Under the pieces are notes generated by a model. The model worked only from the letters and a program-made list of their open reading frames with translations. It was not told the origin of the DNA and made no database searches. Below, in pieces: positions 1-8,711 of a stretch of DNA of 35,458 nt. Position 1 is the stretch's first letter; each line of letters opens with the position of its first letter. The position numbers and the translations under genes are program-made. This stretch comes from an uncultured Cryomorphaceae bacterium (GTDB taxonomy: Bacteria; Bacteroidota; Bacteroidia; Flavobacteriales; Schleiferiaceae): positions 1 to 35,458 of the forward strand of contig CAKZNE010000335.1 in assembly GCA_937129395.1 (NCBI GenBank), read 5' to 3'.

Positions 1-212
1 CCCGAGCCATCCTCAATGCTATGGATTACCTTGTTTTCCTCAAAAGTTTTTAGTGTACGAAAAATAGAACTCCTATCGGTGTATGCTAATGCGTTTTCAA
101 TGTCTTTTAACGATTGGGCTTTTTCTTGGCTCAAAAGGTGTCGCAACACTACCGTTCTTACTGCTGTGTTTTTTACTTTTTTTATGTTTAGGATTTCCTC
201 TTCTGTTTGCAT
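1..212 (-). CDS. Fur-family-like transcriptional regulator, 3' part cut off by window start
   Basis: Reverse-strand reading from ATG at 212: MQTEEEILNIKKVKNTAVRTVVLRHLLSQEKAQSLKDIENALAYTDRSSIFRTLKTFEENKVIHSIEDGSG, which matches the Fur winged-helix pattern. It is absent from the ORF track because it is truncated. Confidence 0.75.
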   Translation of the reverse strand, partial: MQTEEEILNIKKVKNTAVRTVVLRHLLSQEKAQSLKDIENALAYTDRSSIFRTLKTFEENKVIHSIEDGS

Positions 213-334
213 TTTCCTGTTTTATTCCTTGTCTATGCGTTGGCTGAAAACAGCTCTTTTGTTTATTTTTGCGTTGGCTTGCGTGTCAGCAAAAAACCAA
301 ATGTGCTGTTTGTGCTGTTGGCTTTTTTTTAATT

Positions 335-532
335 GGGCATAACGACCCGGCTATGCACAGTAAGGGTTTTCGAAGCACAAACCTTTCGAATTGCACCGAG
401 CCAAAGCATTGTATTTTGTTTTTAATTTATTCATTCTTAAAAGCCAAATCAATGATTTGGCGGACTTTCTATGAAAACCAACTTTTCAATTTAGCAATGA
501 ACCCCTTATTGGGTATAGCCATTGTTGTGGGT
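335..532 (-). repeat. attC-like site A
   Basis: Arms 349-366 (GGCTATGCACAGTAAGGG) and 503-520 (CCCTTATTGGGTATAGCC) pair over 18 positions (15 WC, 2 G-T, 1 mismatch). Outer boxes are CATAAC (338-343) and GTTGTG (524-529). Internal hairpin GCCAAAT-CAATG-ATTTGGC at 443-461. Confidence 0.75.
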
Positions 533-1077
533 AGTGTTTTTTCTTTTTCTTCTGTTCGTTTTTGTACGATTGATTCATTTTCTTTTCCGTGAACATATTT
601 GTCAATCCACTTCCTTGCCTCTTTTTTAAGGACTTCTTCAATGTTGTCTAAGTCCGCACCTTCAAAGTAATAGTTAACTCCAATTTCTTCAAGTTCGTCC
701 CATCCGTGGTAAATCAAGTAGAAGTTCATAAGTCCCGATTCATAGTCATTGTCAACGCAAAGCTGATAGAGAGACTGTAAATTCTTTCTTATCTGTCGGC
801 CGTTCAGAATTTCATTCAAGTGATAATGAGTTTCAGCGATAACAGCACTTTTGTAGTCGAGTTCTTCAAGTCCTAAGTCGTTAAGAACGTTTGTTACATA
901 GGGACTTATTTCAAATCTGTCAATCGGTTTAGAAAATGAAGCAAGCATTAACACATTGTCAGTCTCCTTTCCTTGTCGGATTAAGTCAATCGCCCAATCA
1001 ACCGCTTTAGAATAGTCGAAATGCTCCAATTCCTTGTGGCTTTGAATCAGTCTTAATATGTGCTGTTCGTCTGTCAT
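469..1077 (-). CDS. Cassette-borne hypothetical protein, 202 aa
   Basis: Complete ORF. Its ATG is 16 nt from the cassette boundary and its C-terminus is encoded inside attC-like site A. Confidence 0.7.
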   Translation of the reverse strand: MTDEQHILRLIQSHKELEHFDYSKAVDWAIDLIRQGKETDNVLMLASFSKPIDRFEISPYVTNVLNDLGLEELDYKSAVIAETHYHLNEILNGRQIRKNLQSLYQLCVDNDYESGLMNFYLIYHGWDELEEIGVNYYFEGADLDNIEEVLKKEARKWIDKYVHGKENESIVQKRTEEKEKTLPTTMAIPNKGFIAKLKSWFS

Positions 1078-1085
1078 TTTACATT

Positions 1086-1283
1086 ACCCACAACGTCTCG
1101 GCTAAGTGGAGTGCGGGATTGAACAGTAAGATGTTCAATCAGCGTACGAAACTGAGCCAAACCAATTTTTGTGAATTTACTTTATCAAATATAATTCGTC
1201 AAAACTTGTTTTGGCGGATGCATCACGGAAAACATTCTATTAACCCACTAAACCCGCATTACATTTAGCCTTTGTTGTGCCTA
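1086..1283 (-). repeat. attC-like site B
   Basis: Arms 1100-1117 (GGCTAAGTGGAGTGCGGG) and 1253-1270 (CCCGCATTACATTTAGCC) pair over 18 positions (15 WC, 2 G-T, 1 mismatch). Outer boxes CACAAC (1089-1094) and GTTGTG (1274-1279). Internal CAAAAC-TT-GTTTTG hairpin. Confidence 0.8.
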
Positions 1284-1835
1284 GTTTTTTATTTTCCAAT
1301 GAATTGATACTCTATTTAATATTTTCTCTTTTTCATCTTCGGTAAAATAAAAGCTAATACCTCTGCTGTATAGATTATATGTTAGTGAATCACTTGATAT
1401 GTAATCGTGTTTTTTTCTTTTTCCGAAATATCTATCCAACGGAGGATTAGTATCACCTAGTTTAATTTTTTTATTGATGTGTACATCGTAGAATTCGGTT
1501 TTTTTAATTTCAATTTTTTCTAGAAGCAAGCTGTCTTTTTTTGGTCCGATAAATATGAAATTGATTCCTTTACAACTAATTTCTTTTTTGAATTCATAGC
1601 CGTGTACAGATTCTCCTGTTTCACTGTCAATTCCATCCCAATGAACTGGCGAGGTGTAGAAGAAGTCTTCTAATTCAAAAACATCAAGCACTTCTTTAAT
1701 GGTGGAATGTTTTAGACAAAAAATCTTATGGCCTATTTGTATTTCTTTTCCTGGTCTAATAATTATTTGTTCAGGGTTGAAAGTCACAAAAGAATAATTA
1801 AGACAAATTGTAAATAATAGGATTACGTATCTCAT
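1281..1835 (-). CDS. Cassette-borne hypothetical secreted protein, 184 aa
   Basis: Complete ORF with N-terminal hydrophobic segment MRYVILLFTICLNYSFV. Its TAG stop lies in the site-B outer box. Confidence 0.65.
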   Translation of the reverse strand: MRYVILLFTICLNYSFVTFNPEQIIIRPGKEIQIGHKIFCLKHSTIKEVLDVFELEDFFYTSPVHWDGIDSETGESVHGYEFKKEISCKGINFIFIGPKKDSLLLEKIEIKKTEFYDVHINKKIKLGDTNPPLDRYFGKRKKHDYISSDSLTYNLYSRGISFYFTEDEKEKILNRVSIHWKIKN

Positions 1836-1844
1836 TTTTTAAAT

Positions 1845-2046
1845 TAGGCACAACGGTTCAGTATATGAAAAGTAGCGCTGAAAAAATACACTATCCATTC
1901 GATTAAACTTAAGCCGAATTTTAAATTTTTCTATTTATCTTTTTTTCTAAAATTGCAAAATTTAAAAATTTGGCGACCTCGAAAAAGTGCCCGAACCTTT
2001 GTGTTTGCAACTGCTTGCGCTATTTTTTATATGCATTGTTATACAC
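1845..2046 (-). repeat. attC-like site C
   Basis: Arms 1861-1878 (GTATATGAAAAGTAGCGC) and 2017-2034 (GCGCTATTTTTTATATGC) pair at all 18 positions (15 WC, 3 G-T). Outer boxes CACAAC and GTTATA. Confidence 0.78.
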
Positions 2047-2378
2047 TGGCTTTTTTCTTTTCAGTTAAAATTCTTTCAATTATCCAAATCAGGTTTGTTA
2101 TTCCGATTCCAACAAGTCCAAATTCTCCAATACATGACATTCAGAAAATTCCACTAATTAAAAATCCGAGTTCAATTAAAGAAATCCGATTTACAGTTTT
2201 CCTCCCCCCTAGCTTGAGAAAAAGTCCGTTTAAGATTCCCAATCCGATTGCAAAAAATTCGTAAACGAGAAAATACATTGAAATTGCGATAATGTCGCCA
2301 TTTTCAATATTATATGAATTCTACAAAGTCCAATTAGAAAAAGGTAATTCCAATTAATTTTAAAGTTCCTATTTTCAT
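2039..2378 (-). pseudogene. Decayed cassette gene for a small membrane protein
   Basis: ATG at 2378 reads MKIGTLKLIGITFF then stops. A different frame continues ...AISMYFLVYEFFAIGLGILNGLFLKL...GFLISGIF*MSCIGEFGLVGIGITNLIWIIERILTEKKKASV*. The 340-bp span is not a multiple of 3. Confidence 0.55.
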
Positions 2379-2502
2379 TTTTCAGCTTGTGTATAACTTA
2401 TTATATGAGTAACAAATACCCTGTTTTACCTGTCATTTTTCAGGGATAAGAGTATGTTTTGACTACTGTTATCCCGAATTGTTCGTTGCTCTATATTTAG
2501 GT

Positions 2503-2658
2503 CTAATGGGCTTCCATTTTCATTAACGCTTTGCTAGTTGCATGGGTGTAAATCATTGTCGTTTCTGGTTTCGGGCCGAATATATTGGAGAGATTTATCT
2601 CTTCTATTTTCTCTCCATTAAACTTATCAAGTTCTAGATATTCAGATACAGGGTTATC
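2503..2658 (-). pseudogene. Possible C-terminal remnant of a tyrosine recombinase
   Basis: Reverse-strand reading ...NIFGPKPETTMIYTHATSKALMKMEAH*. TTMIYTH resembles the catalytic-Tyr motif of tyrosine recombinases; the rest is not recognisable. Confidence 0.35.
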
Positions 2659-2958
2659 TTAAGGATAGTTTTTTTTATAATATGGTTAATGTGATGGTGA
2701 ATATTTTTCTTAAAAAGTTCGTATGATGTTTGAATAAGTGCAACCAAATTACCAAAAAAAAGCGTTCATTTTTAATAATTATTATTACAAGGGCTTAATA
2801 AATTGGACTAGGCAATTAGTTAAGAGAATACTAAGTAAATAATGTAATAAAATGGCAAATAAAGCACGATTAACCGTGAAATGGGGTTTGGGGAAATTCC
2901 CCAACAAGATGTATGTAAATGAAGTGTTAACGGAATGACATGCTATCTTGCTAGACGT

Positions 2959-2995
2959 AAAAAAAGCACCAAGTGGTAAGCGAGGTGCTTTTTTT
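2959..2995. terminator. Hairpin terminator, probably bidirectional
   Basis: AAAAAAAGCACC-N13-GGTGCTTTTTTT. Confidence 0.75.
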
Positions 2996-3016
2996 GTTGA
3001 GGCGAGAGATGAAGGA

Positions 3017-4036
3017 TTAAAGGGATATTGATACCCCTGCTCTAAGGACAGATCCATCAGGAGCTAAGCCCAACTCGCCGTTAAGAAAAAGTTTTTCCGC
3101 CACTTTATATTTTCCACCTAAGTAGAAATCGTAATATGTACCTGTAGCCTCTCCAGAAATATCACCAAAAATTGTGTTGACGGTTGCAGTGGCCTTAACA
3201 TAGCCTAAAGAAAGTCCAAGGTAAGCTGCTGAGTTTCGTTTGGTCAATAAATAATACCTGACAAAAGGGGCAAAGTGAGTGGCGGTAATTTCGATTCCAT
3301 CTTCATCACCAGACACATAACCTGCTCCAATACCGATACTGAATTTATCTCCTGAAAAATATTCAAAACGCCCATGAATGCCTCCGTATAATAAGCCAAG
3401 AGAAGGCTCAAGGTATTTACACCCCTTCTCCAATTCATTACCGCTTGAACTTTGCCTTTTCCTAGGAAAAGGAGGAGCTGTGCTGGTGTTTTGAAAGCAC
3501 CAGATTTGCTGTTGAAAATTCTCTGCTTTTCTGGAAGTTACATCACCTGTCATGCTTTGTTTTCCTGTAGGAGTAATTTGGAACATTTCAATGGGATTTA
3601 AGGAGAGGTATTTCAATTCTTCTTCACTGATGTCGCTGGTAATAAAAATGGTGGTCATGACTTTACTTCCTGTTTTTCGCTTTTGGCTTGATACCTCAGT
3701 AACCGTGAACCCTCTTATTCCACCTTCAGTTTTAAGTCGAACAAGGCTTCCTTCAGGAATAACTACATTATCTACTCCAGCGTCATTTAGACCCTGATAA
3801 TATACCAGCCAAAAAACTATTTGACTTTTATCATTTTCCTTGTAAACAAAAGCGGAAACCTTAAAACTATAGCCAAACCACAGGCTTCCACCATCTCCAA
3901 GAGTTCCTCCATAAAACTGGAATGTTTCCCCCGTAAAGTCGTCGGTTGACGTGCGTTCAGGATCACAGTCCTGTGCGCCAAGTGGCAGGCAGAACAGTAA
4001 AAGGATAAAAACTACAACACTTAATTTTTTTTTCAT
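3017..4036 (-). CDS. Outer-membrane beta-barrel-like protein with signal peptide
   Basis: Likely start at MKKKLSVVVFILLLFCLPLGAQ. C-terminal half has alternating strands (YLGLSLGYVKATATV, YYDFYLGGKYKVAEKLFLNGELGLA). Confidence 0.6.
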   Translation of the reverse strand: MKKKLSVVVFILLLFCLPLGAQDCDPERTSTDDFTGETFQFYGGTLGDGGSLWFGYSFKVSAFVYKENDKSQIVFWLVYYQGLNDAGVDNVVIPEGSLVRLKTEGGIRGFTVTEVSSQKRKTGSKVMTTIFITSDISEEELKYLSLNPIEMFQITPTGKQSMTGDVTSRKAENFQQQIWCFQNTSTAPPFPRKRQSSSGNELEKGCKYLEPSLGLLYGGIHGRFEYFSGDKFSIGIGAGYVSGDEDGIEITATHFAPFVRYYLLTKRNSAAYLGLSLGYVKATATVNTIFGDISGEATGTYYDFYLGGKYKVAEKLFLNGELGLAPDGSVLRAGVSISL

Positions 4037-4052
4037 AACGATTGATTTTAGA

Positions 4053-4430
4053 ATGAATGATGACAAACATAGAACAAATGTTTATAAATGTGGTAATTTA
4101 TATGAGGTAACACAAAATTACTTCCACCCTCATCTTTGTTTTAAACCAAAGAAGGGGAAATTGAAGAAAGTTAAAGAGGCACAAGCCAAGGAGCTTGATC
4201 CAAGAATAAAGGCTATAGCGGGTAAATTGGAACAAGTTAGAATAGAAAAGGGCTATACTTCCTATGAAAATTTTGCCATTGAACATGGCATTTCGAGGAT
4301 GCAGTATTGGCGAATGGAGAAGGGTTCCAACTTTACTTTTGCCAGTTTTCTAAAAATACTGGATGCCCATGGAATGAGCTTATCGGAATTCTTTAAAGAG
4401 TTTAATGGGAAACGAGATGAAAGGCAATGA
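4053..4430 (+). CDS. HTH (XRE-like) DNA-binding protein
   Basis: ...GKLEQVRIEKGYTSYENFAIEHGISRMQYWRMEKGSNFTFASFLKILDAHGMSLSEFFKEF has an XRE-type helix pattern. The N-terminus is uncertain. Confidence 0.65.
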   Translation: MNDDKHRTNVYKCGNLYEVTQNYFHPHLCFKPKKGKLKKVKEAQAKELDPRIKAIAGKLEQVRIEKGYTSYENFAIEHGISRMQYWRMEKGSNFTFASFLKILDAHGMSLSEFFKEFNGKRDERQ

Positions 4431-4512
4431 CATAATGGTCATGTCAAATGTGAACATTTCTTTTGGCTAACTTAGACGCTTGTTGGAGTTGGTCTTTTGA
4501 TAATTAGAATAT

Positions 4513-5532
4513 ATGGAAAGTTGGGAAGATAAATTGGGATTAGGTGCTTTGGAGAGTATTAGAAAAGTGCAAGAACAGTTTTCTAATTCTTTTGGTCGGT
4601 TGTCGAGGCAACACCAAATAATGACCAGTATAATTCCAAATTCAGGATTGCTTAATGTTCAAGAGCAAATGATTAAAAGTTTAAGCGGTCTGAACATGAT
4701 GTCAGAAATCGCTAAAAGCATGAAGCAATACTCTCAGTTACCACCACTTCATTCATCAGCTCGTGATGCCATTGCTAAATCCACAAGTTTGCACAATAGC
4801 CTTGCGATTCCATCCAACACATTGGCGGCAATTAATTCAATTAATCAGCAACATCAACTTCTGTTTCATAGGCTAATACCTGCTGTTGAACCATTGGTCA
4901 TTACAATACCAGCGATTAGTCAATTGAAAAACCTGGATGTTGCTTTAGGAAGAATTTCAGGTCAATTGGCTGGAATTGCAGTCAAGCAAAAGAATTGGGC
5001 AATACTAGAAGATCTTGATGAGGTAGTGGAGAAAGCACATGATTTTACTGAAGAACTTGATAATTCATCTGAACAGGAGCAACAAAGACAATTTGAAATA
5101 CTTCTTTCATTAGTTCGTACTTTTTATAATAAGCACAAAGCTCGTGGTTCTTTAGTTTTAAAAGTAGTTGGTGTTTTTCTGATGGTGGCTAACATACATC
5201 AGTACTACGATTTTCTGCAAACAAAACCGGATTTGGCAACAAAAGAAGATGTTAAACAAATCACAAAGAGTCAAGACTCCATTTCTAATTTTATAAGAAT
5301 TATAAACCAGGAGCTAAAGGAGCTAAAGAAGTACCGCATAACCAATCGAAATTGTAAAGTAAGATTAAAGCCAAAGATCAATACTCAAATCTTAACAGAA
5401 TTACCTGTCAATTTTGATGTAATTGTAATTCAAATTCACCATAAATGGCTTAATGTAAGCTATTTTGACCCCAAAGACAATTTACCCCAAACAGGTTGGA
5501 TAAGGAAGAAGTATTTAAATAAGCCAAAATAA
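4513..5532 (+). CDS. Hypothetical protein with predicted TM segment and C-terminal SH3-like domain
   Basis: Hydrophobic GSLVLKVVGVFLMVANIHQYY, then NCKVRLKPKINTQILTELPVNFDVIVIQIHHKWLNVSYFDPKDNLPQTGWIRKKYL (bacterial SH3 pattern). Confidence 0.6.
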   Translation: MESWEDKLGLGALESIRKVQEQFSNSFGRLSRQHQIMTSIIPNSGLLNVQEQMIKSLSGLNMMSEIAKSMKQYSQLPPLHSSARDAIAKSTSLHNSLAIPSNTLAAINSINQQHQLLFHRLIPAVEPLVITIPAISQLKNLDVALGRISGQLAGIAVKQKNWAILEDLDEVVEKAHDFTEELDNSSEQEQQRQFEILLSLVRTFYNKHKARGSLVLKVVGVFLMVANIHQYYDFLQTKPDLATKEDVKQITKSQDSISNFIRIINQELKELKKYRITNRNCKVRLKPKINTQILTELPVNFDVIVIQIHHKWLNVSYFDPKDNLPQTGWIRKKYLNKPK

Positions 5533-5618
5533 AAAAAACGCTGATCCAATAATCAAGGCTTATCGAATTCGGTTATTTCTGTAAGGAAATATGATTACCA
5601 TGAGAAGATTGCAACAAA

Positions 5619-6323
5619 TCAATCGATGGAATCTGAATCTTCAACTTTCAATATTTTTCTACAATATTCCTCTATTTCCTCTAGTTTTGGAGGTAATTTA
5701 TCCATTATTTCTGAGGATATTTTTCGTAATTCTTTCGAAAACGCAGCGTGATCTTCAGGACTAAGCTGTTTGCTATCAATTCTAAATTTTCTATATCCGA
5801 AGTCCCAATGTTTACTACTATAATCATTAAAAATGGCCTCAATGTATTCACAAAGAGGCTTTTGTAATAACAGTTTATTTAGATGGTAATAATTACCAAA
5901 TTCTTCAATAGCCTTTGAGGCAGCATTTAGCCGATCTTCACTCTCTTTTTTTGCATCTGAATGGATTAATTGTATAGGAGCGGTCCAATGAATCATGACT
6001 GCGTGCAGCTTTTGTAGGTTCCCATAAATTTCCACAAGTGCTTCGGCTCTTTTCTGGTGGAGGTAAGCGTACTCAATTTGAAAAGCCATGTTGTCTTTGG
6101 CAAGAGCTGACTTTAAAGGCTCAATTTTTTCTGCAAGTTTTTCTTTAAAATCTTTCTTAATTATTTCTTGAGCAGATGTCAATTGATCTATAGTGGCTAA
6201 CTCTGCCATCTGCTTACCCATGTACTTCAGAAAAGATTTGTAAAAAAAGAGATATGAAGCCAAAAGAAAAAAAGCCAGCTGGATCAGCCATGAAATTATC
6301 TTTTCCCAGGTTATTGAATCCAT
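5619..6323 (-). CDS. N-terminally membrane-anchored coiled-coil protein, STING-module partner candidate
   Basis: IISWLIQLAFFLLASYLFFYKSFL near the N-terminus. Starts 4 nt after the stop of the upstream TIR-STING-like gene. Confidence 0.65.
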   Translation of the reverse strand: MDSITWEKIISWLIQLAFFLLASYLFFYKSFLKYMGKQMAELATIDQLTSAQEIIKKDFKEKLAEKIEPLKSALAKDNMAFQIEYAYLHQKRAEALVEIYGNLQKLHAVMIHWTAPIQLIHSDAKKESEDRLNAASKAIEEFGNYYHLNKLLLQKPLCEYIEAIFNDYSSKHWDFGYRKFRIDSKQLSPEDHAAFSKELRKISSEIMDKLPPKLEEIEEYCRKILKVEDSDSID

Positions 6324-6327
6324 AATA

Positions 6328-7278
6328 TTAGAAATTATACTCGATAAATTTTATTACTCTTTGACTGAAGGGATCTGCGTATATCTTGCTTTTAAGAACC
6401 GAAATGAAGTTGTTAATTTCTCGCACCTGGATCAATTGAAATTCCATGGAATTTGGAGAATAATCGTGAGGAAGGTACATTTTGATTGCATCGTGAATTG
6501 TAGTTAAAGTAGTTGGCATGTCACAAATTATAAGCCCATTCTTTTTAGTGGGATCTTGTTTGACCTGGGTCCAAATAGGTCGACCTCCTTCTGGTTTAAA
6601 ACTATGTTCTCTAAACTTGTTGTTCGCAAAATAATCCGAAGCACTATTTTGCATAACATGTTGAAGTTTAGTTGGAATTATGACTTGAATTTCAAAATGA
6701 TCATACCGTTTTTTGTCAATTTCTATGTTGGGCTTTGAACGCAAATAATCACATAATCTTTCTAGAAAATTAGTGTAAAATCCGGCTGCAGCACTGGTTG
6801 AAGGCAGTAATCCAAGTTTTGGTGATTTAAATTTCTCCTTAATATGTTCGCTGATAATTTGAACCTGCGATTGCAGAGATTTAGAGATCTGAATATCATT
6901 TTCCCCACCAAATATTGAAATATGAATTCCATCCAAATCGGAAGGTTTTTTTGCTCCTTTTTGAAGCAACAGTATTGCTCTAAATTGACCTAACTGTCCC
7001 ATGAATAAGCCATATTCAAAAACAACATTGTCTCGAGGAGACATAATATCATTCCCTCTTGAGTAAGTCTTATCGTCTTTGGAGCCAATCAATATTCCAA
7101 AATCGAACATGCTTCCCGCTTTCAATAAGGAGCTAAGATAAGAGGCCCCTAATCCGAAGACGGTGCCATCATTCCAAACTATACATTCTATTGCTGAATT
7201 TTTTTCAAGTTGGTGTTTTACTTTTTGAGCAATAGGTAATCCTTCCATTGAAGAACCAATGAAAATTCTAGGTTTCAT
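6328..7278 (-). CDS. TIR-STING-like protein (PF10137-type TIR + prokaryotic STING-like domain)
   Basis: N-term MKPRIFIGSSMEGLPIAQKVKHQLE...SPRDNVVFEYGLFMGQLGQFRAILL (CAP12/Pycsar-type TIR). C-term LLPSTSAAAGFYTNFLERLCDYL...EIQVIIPTKL...GLIICDMPTTLTTIHDAIKMYLP...FQLIQVREINNFISVLKSKI (STING ligand-domain order). Confidence 0.72.
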   Translation of the reverse strand: MKPRIFIGSSMEGLPIAQKVKHQLEKNSAIECIVWNDGTVFGLGASYLSSLLKAGSMFDFGILIGSKDDKTYSRGNDIMSPRDNVVFEYGLFMGQLGQFRAILLLQKGAKKPSDLDGIHISIFGGENDIQISKSLQSQVQIISEHIKEKFKSPKLGLLPSTSAAAGFYTNFLERLCDYLRSKPNIEIDKKRYDHFEIQVIIPTKLQHVMQNSASDYFANNKFREHSFKPEGGRPIWTQVKQDPTKKNGLIICDMPTTLTTIHDAIKMYLPHDYSPNSMEFQLIQVREINNFISVLKSKIYADPFSQRVIKFIEYNF

Positions 7279-7705
7279 ATGGAGTAGTTTTTAGTTTCAA
7301 ATTCATGAGAATAATTTCACCAAAAGCGAATATAAACAAAAGGACCCATTTGGTTTTCTAGCATATCTTTCTCTAGGTCAAAATTTACGATACTTTTTTT
7401 GCTGCCAAATTTATTTTTGATACTTGAACTTTTAAATGCTCCTCAAAAAGCACCAATTTACGCTTGGGCTGAGATATCCTAAAATCCATCTTGGAAATTC
7501 ATTACCGTTACCTACTGTGTATAATCGACCCGCTATCGACTGGTTGGATCCACCCCTTTTTACTTCTTTTGATTGCTCTGTTTCATGTTTTAGTTGTTTT
7601 GTAGTTTCTCGAGCATTAATTTTTTTAATAAATAGTATGAGTTTAATTAAAATCCAGAATGATGATTTTTATTTTAATGACTTTTGTAATTATCTATTGC
7701 TTTCG

Positions 7706-7738
7706 AAAAAAAAACGCCAACAACAAGGCCAGCGTTTT
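7706..7738. terminator. Hairpin terminator
   Basis: AAAACGC...GCGTTTT with a flanking A tract, at the 3' end of the minus-strand cluster. Confidence 0.6.
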
Positions 7739-7748
7739 ACGTATTTAA

Positions 7749-8174
7749 TTATTTAAGCCAAATAGTTTTGGCTTTTTCAAACCCGCACCAGCGGTTGTCG
7801 AGATCATACCCTCTAGCAGATAGTTCAAAACGAATGAACTTTTCTAAAGGAATTTGATACCGAAGAATAAATCGGAGGGTTTCACCATCAAGGATGGAGA
7901 TCATACCTCGAATTGTTTCCCAAAAGGGAAGAGGATCAGTATCCATTGCAATTTCTTGAATAGAATCATAGCCCATCCTCTTAAGGGATTTAGGGAGCTT
8001 TTTAAATTTCTCTCCTATAAATGAAGGATGATCTAGGGAAACCACAAGGTGTTTTCCACTCGACCCTAGAATAGCTCCAAACCTTTGATGATTTAAGCGA
8101 TTTTGAAAGTTGAGCCAAAGGGCATGATCACGAGCTTTTTGTAGGCTTGGATAGGATATCACTTCATTTTTCAT
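7749..8174 (-). CDS. Hypothetical protein (start MKNEVISYPSLQ...)
   Basis: Overlaps the upstream ORF by 11 nt, consistent with translational coupling. Confidence 0.6.
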   Translation of the reverse strand: MKNEVISYPSLQKARDHALWLNFQNRLNHQRFGAILGSSGKHLVVSLDHPSFIGEKFKKLPKSLKRMGYDSIQEIAMDTDPLPFWETIRGMISILDGETLRFILRYQIPLEKFIRFELSARGYDLDNRWCGFEKAKTIWLK

Positions 8175-8676
8175 CACCCTCTGCTTTTTTTTCTTTGGGA
8201 AGAACTCTACCATTTAGTGAAATGATGTCTTCACGAGATTTTTTAGCATCCTTGCCTTTCTTTCGAAGGGCACGTTGGGTATTAAATAACGATCGGCACT
8301 TGATGTTAAACTCCGTATAGGAATAAGCATCCTCCTTGTTTTTAAAGGAAGCAACATAAGTTTCATACAATGCTCCATTGGTCATTTGATTTCCCTCCGC
8401 TTTCATTAGCAATTCTAAAACGAGTGTTGCAACGGGGTTAAGCCCATGCTCCTGCTCCGAAAAGCTAAATCCAAGCTCTTCTATTTTAGCTCGCTGATTT
8501 TCATCGGCATACTTCAGTAATACTGAACTATCTTTCCGATAATCTTTAAGGCGATCTACTACCTCCCTTTTTTCGTCTTTGGCTTCTTGAACTTTTTGCT
8601 CTAGTTCATTAAGAAGCTTTTGATCGGTTGTGATGTTCTGGATTAGAACATCTACAATACTTGCATTTTTGCTCAT
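8164..8676 (-). CDS. Hypothetical coiled-coil protein, 170 aa
   Basis: Complete ORF in a tight minus-strand cluster. Confidence 0.65.
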   Translation of the reverse strand: MSKNASIVDVLIQNITTDQKLLNELEQKVQEAKDEKREVVDRLKDYRKDSSVLLKYADENQRAKIEELGFSFSEQEHGLNPVATLVLELLMKAEGNQMTNGALYETYVASFKNKEDAYSYTEFNIKCRSLFNTQRALRKKGKDAKKSREDIISLNGRVLPKEKKAEGDEK

Positions 8677-8711
8677 TGTACTTGATTTTGAATTAATAAA
8701 ATTGTTGTGAA

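Noticed and set aside
4428-4459. Short inverted repeats after the HTH gene (TGACAT-N7-ATGTCA; AAATGT-GA-ACATTT)
   Set aside because: Arms of only 6 bp in A/T-rich DNA are likely by chance.
7436-7756. 106-aa + strand ORF between the STING module and the ATPase cluster
   Set aside because: Runs through a terminator hairpin and has no recognisable domain.
5619-8213. Search for a CD-NTase next to the TIR-STING-like gene
   Set aside because: No neighbouring ORF shows a nucleotidyltransferase GS...DxD-type signature. The CBASS label is therefore not applied.
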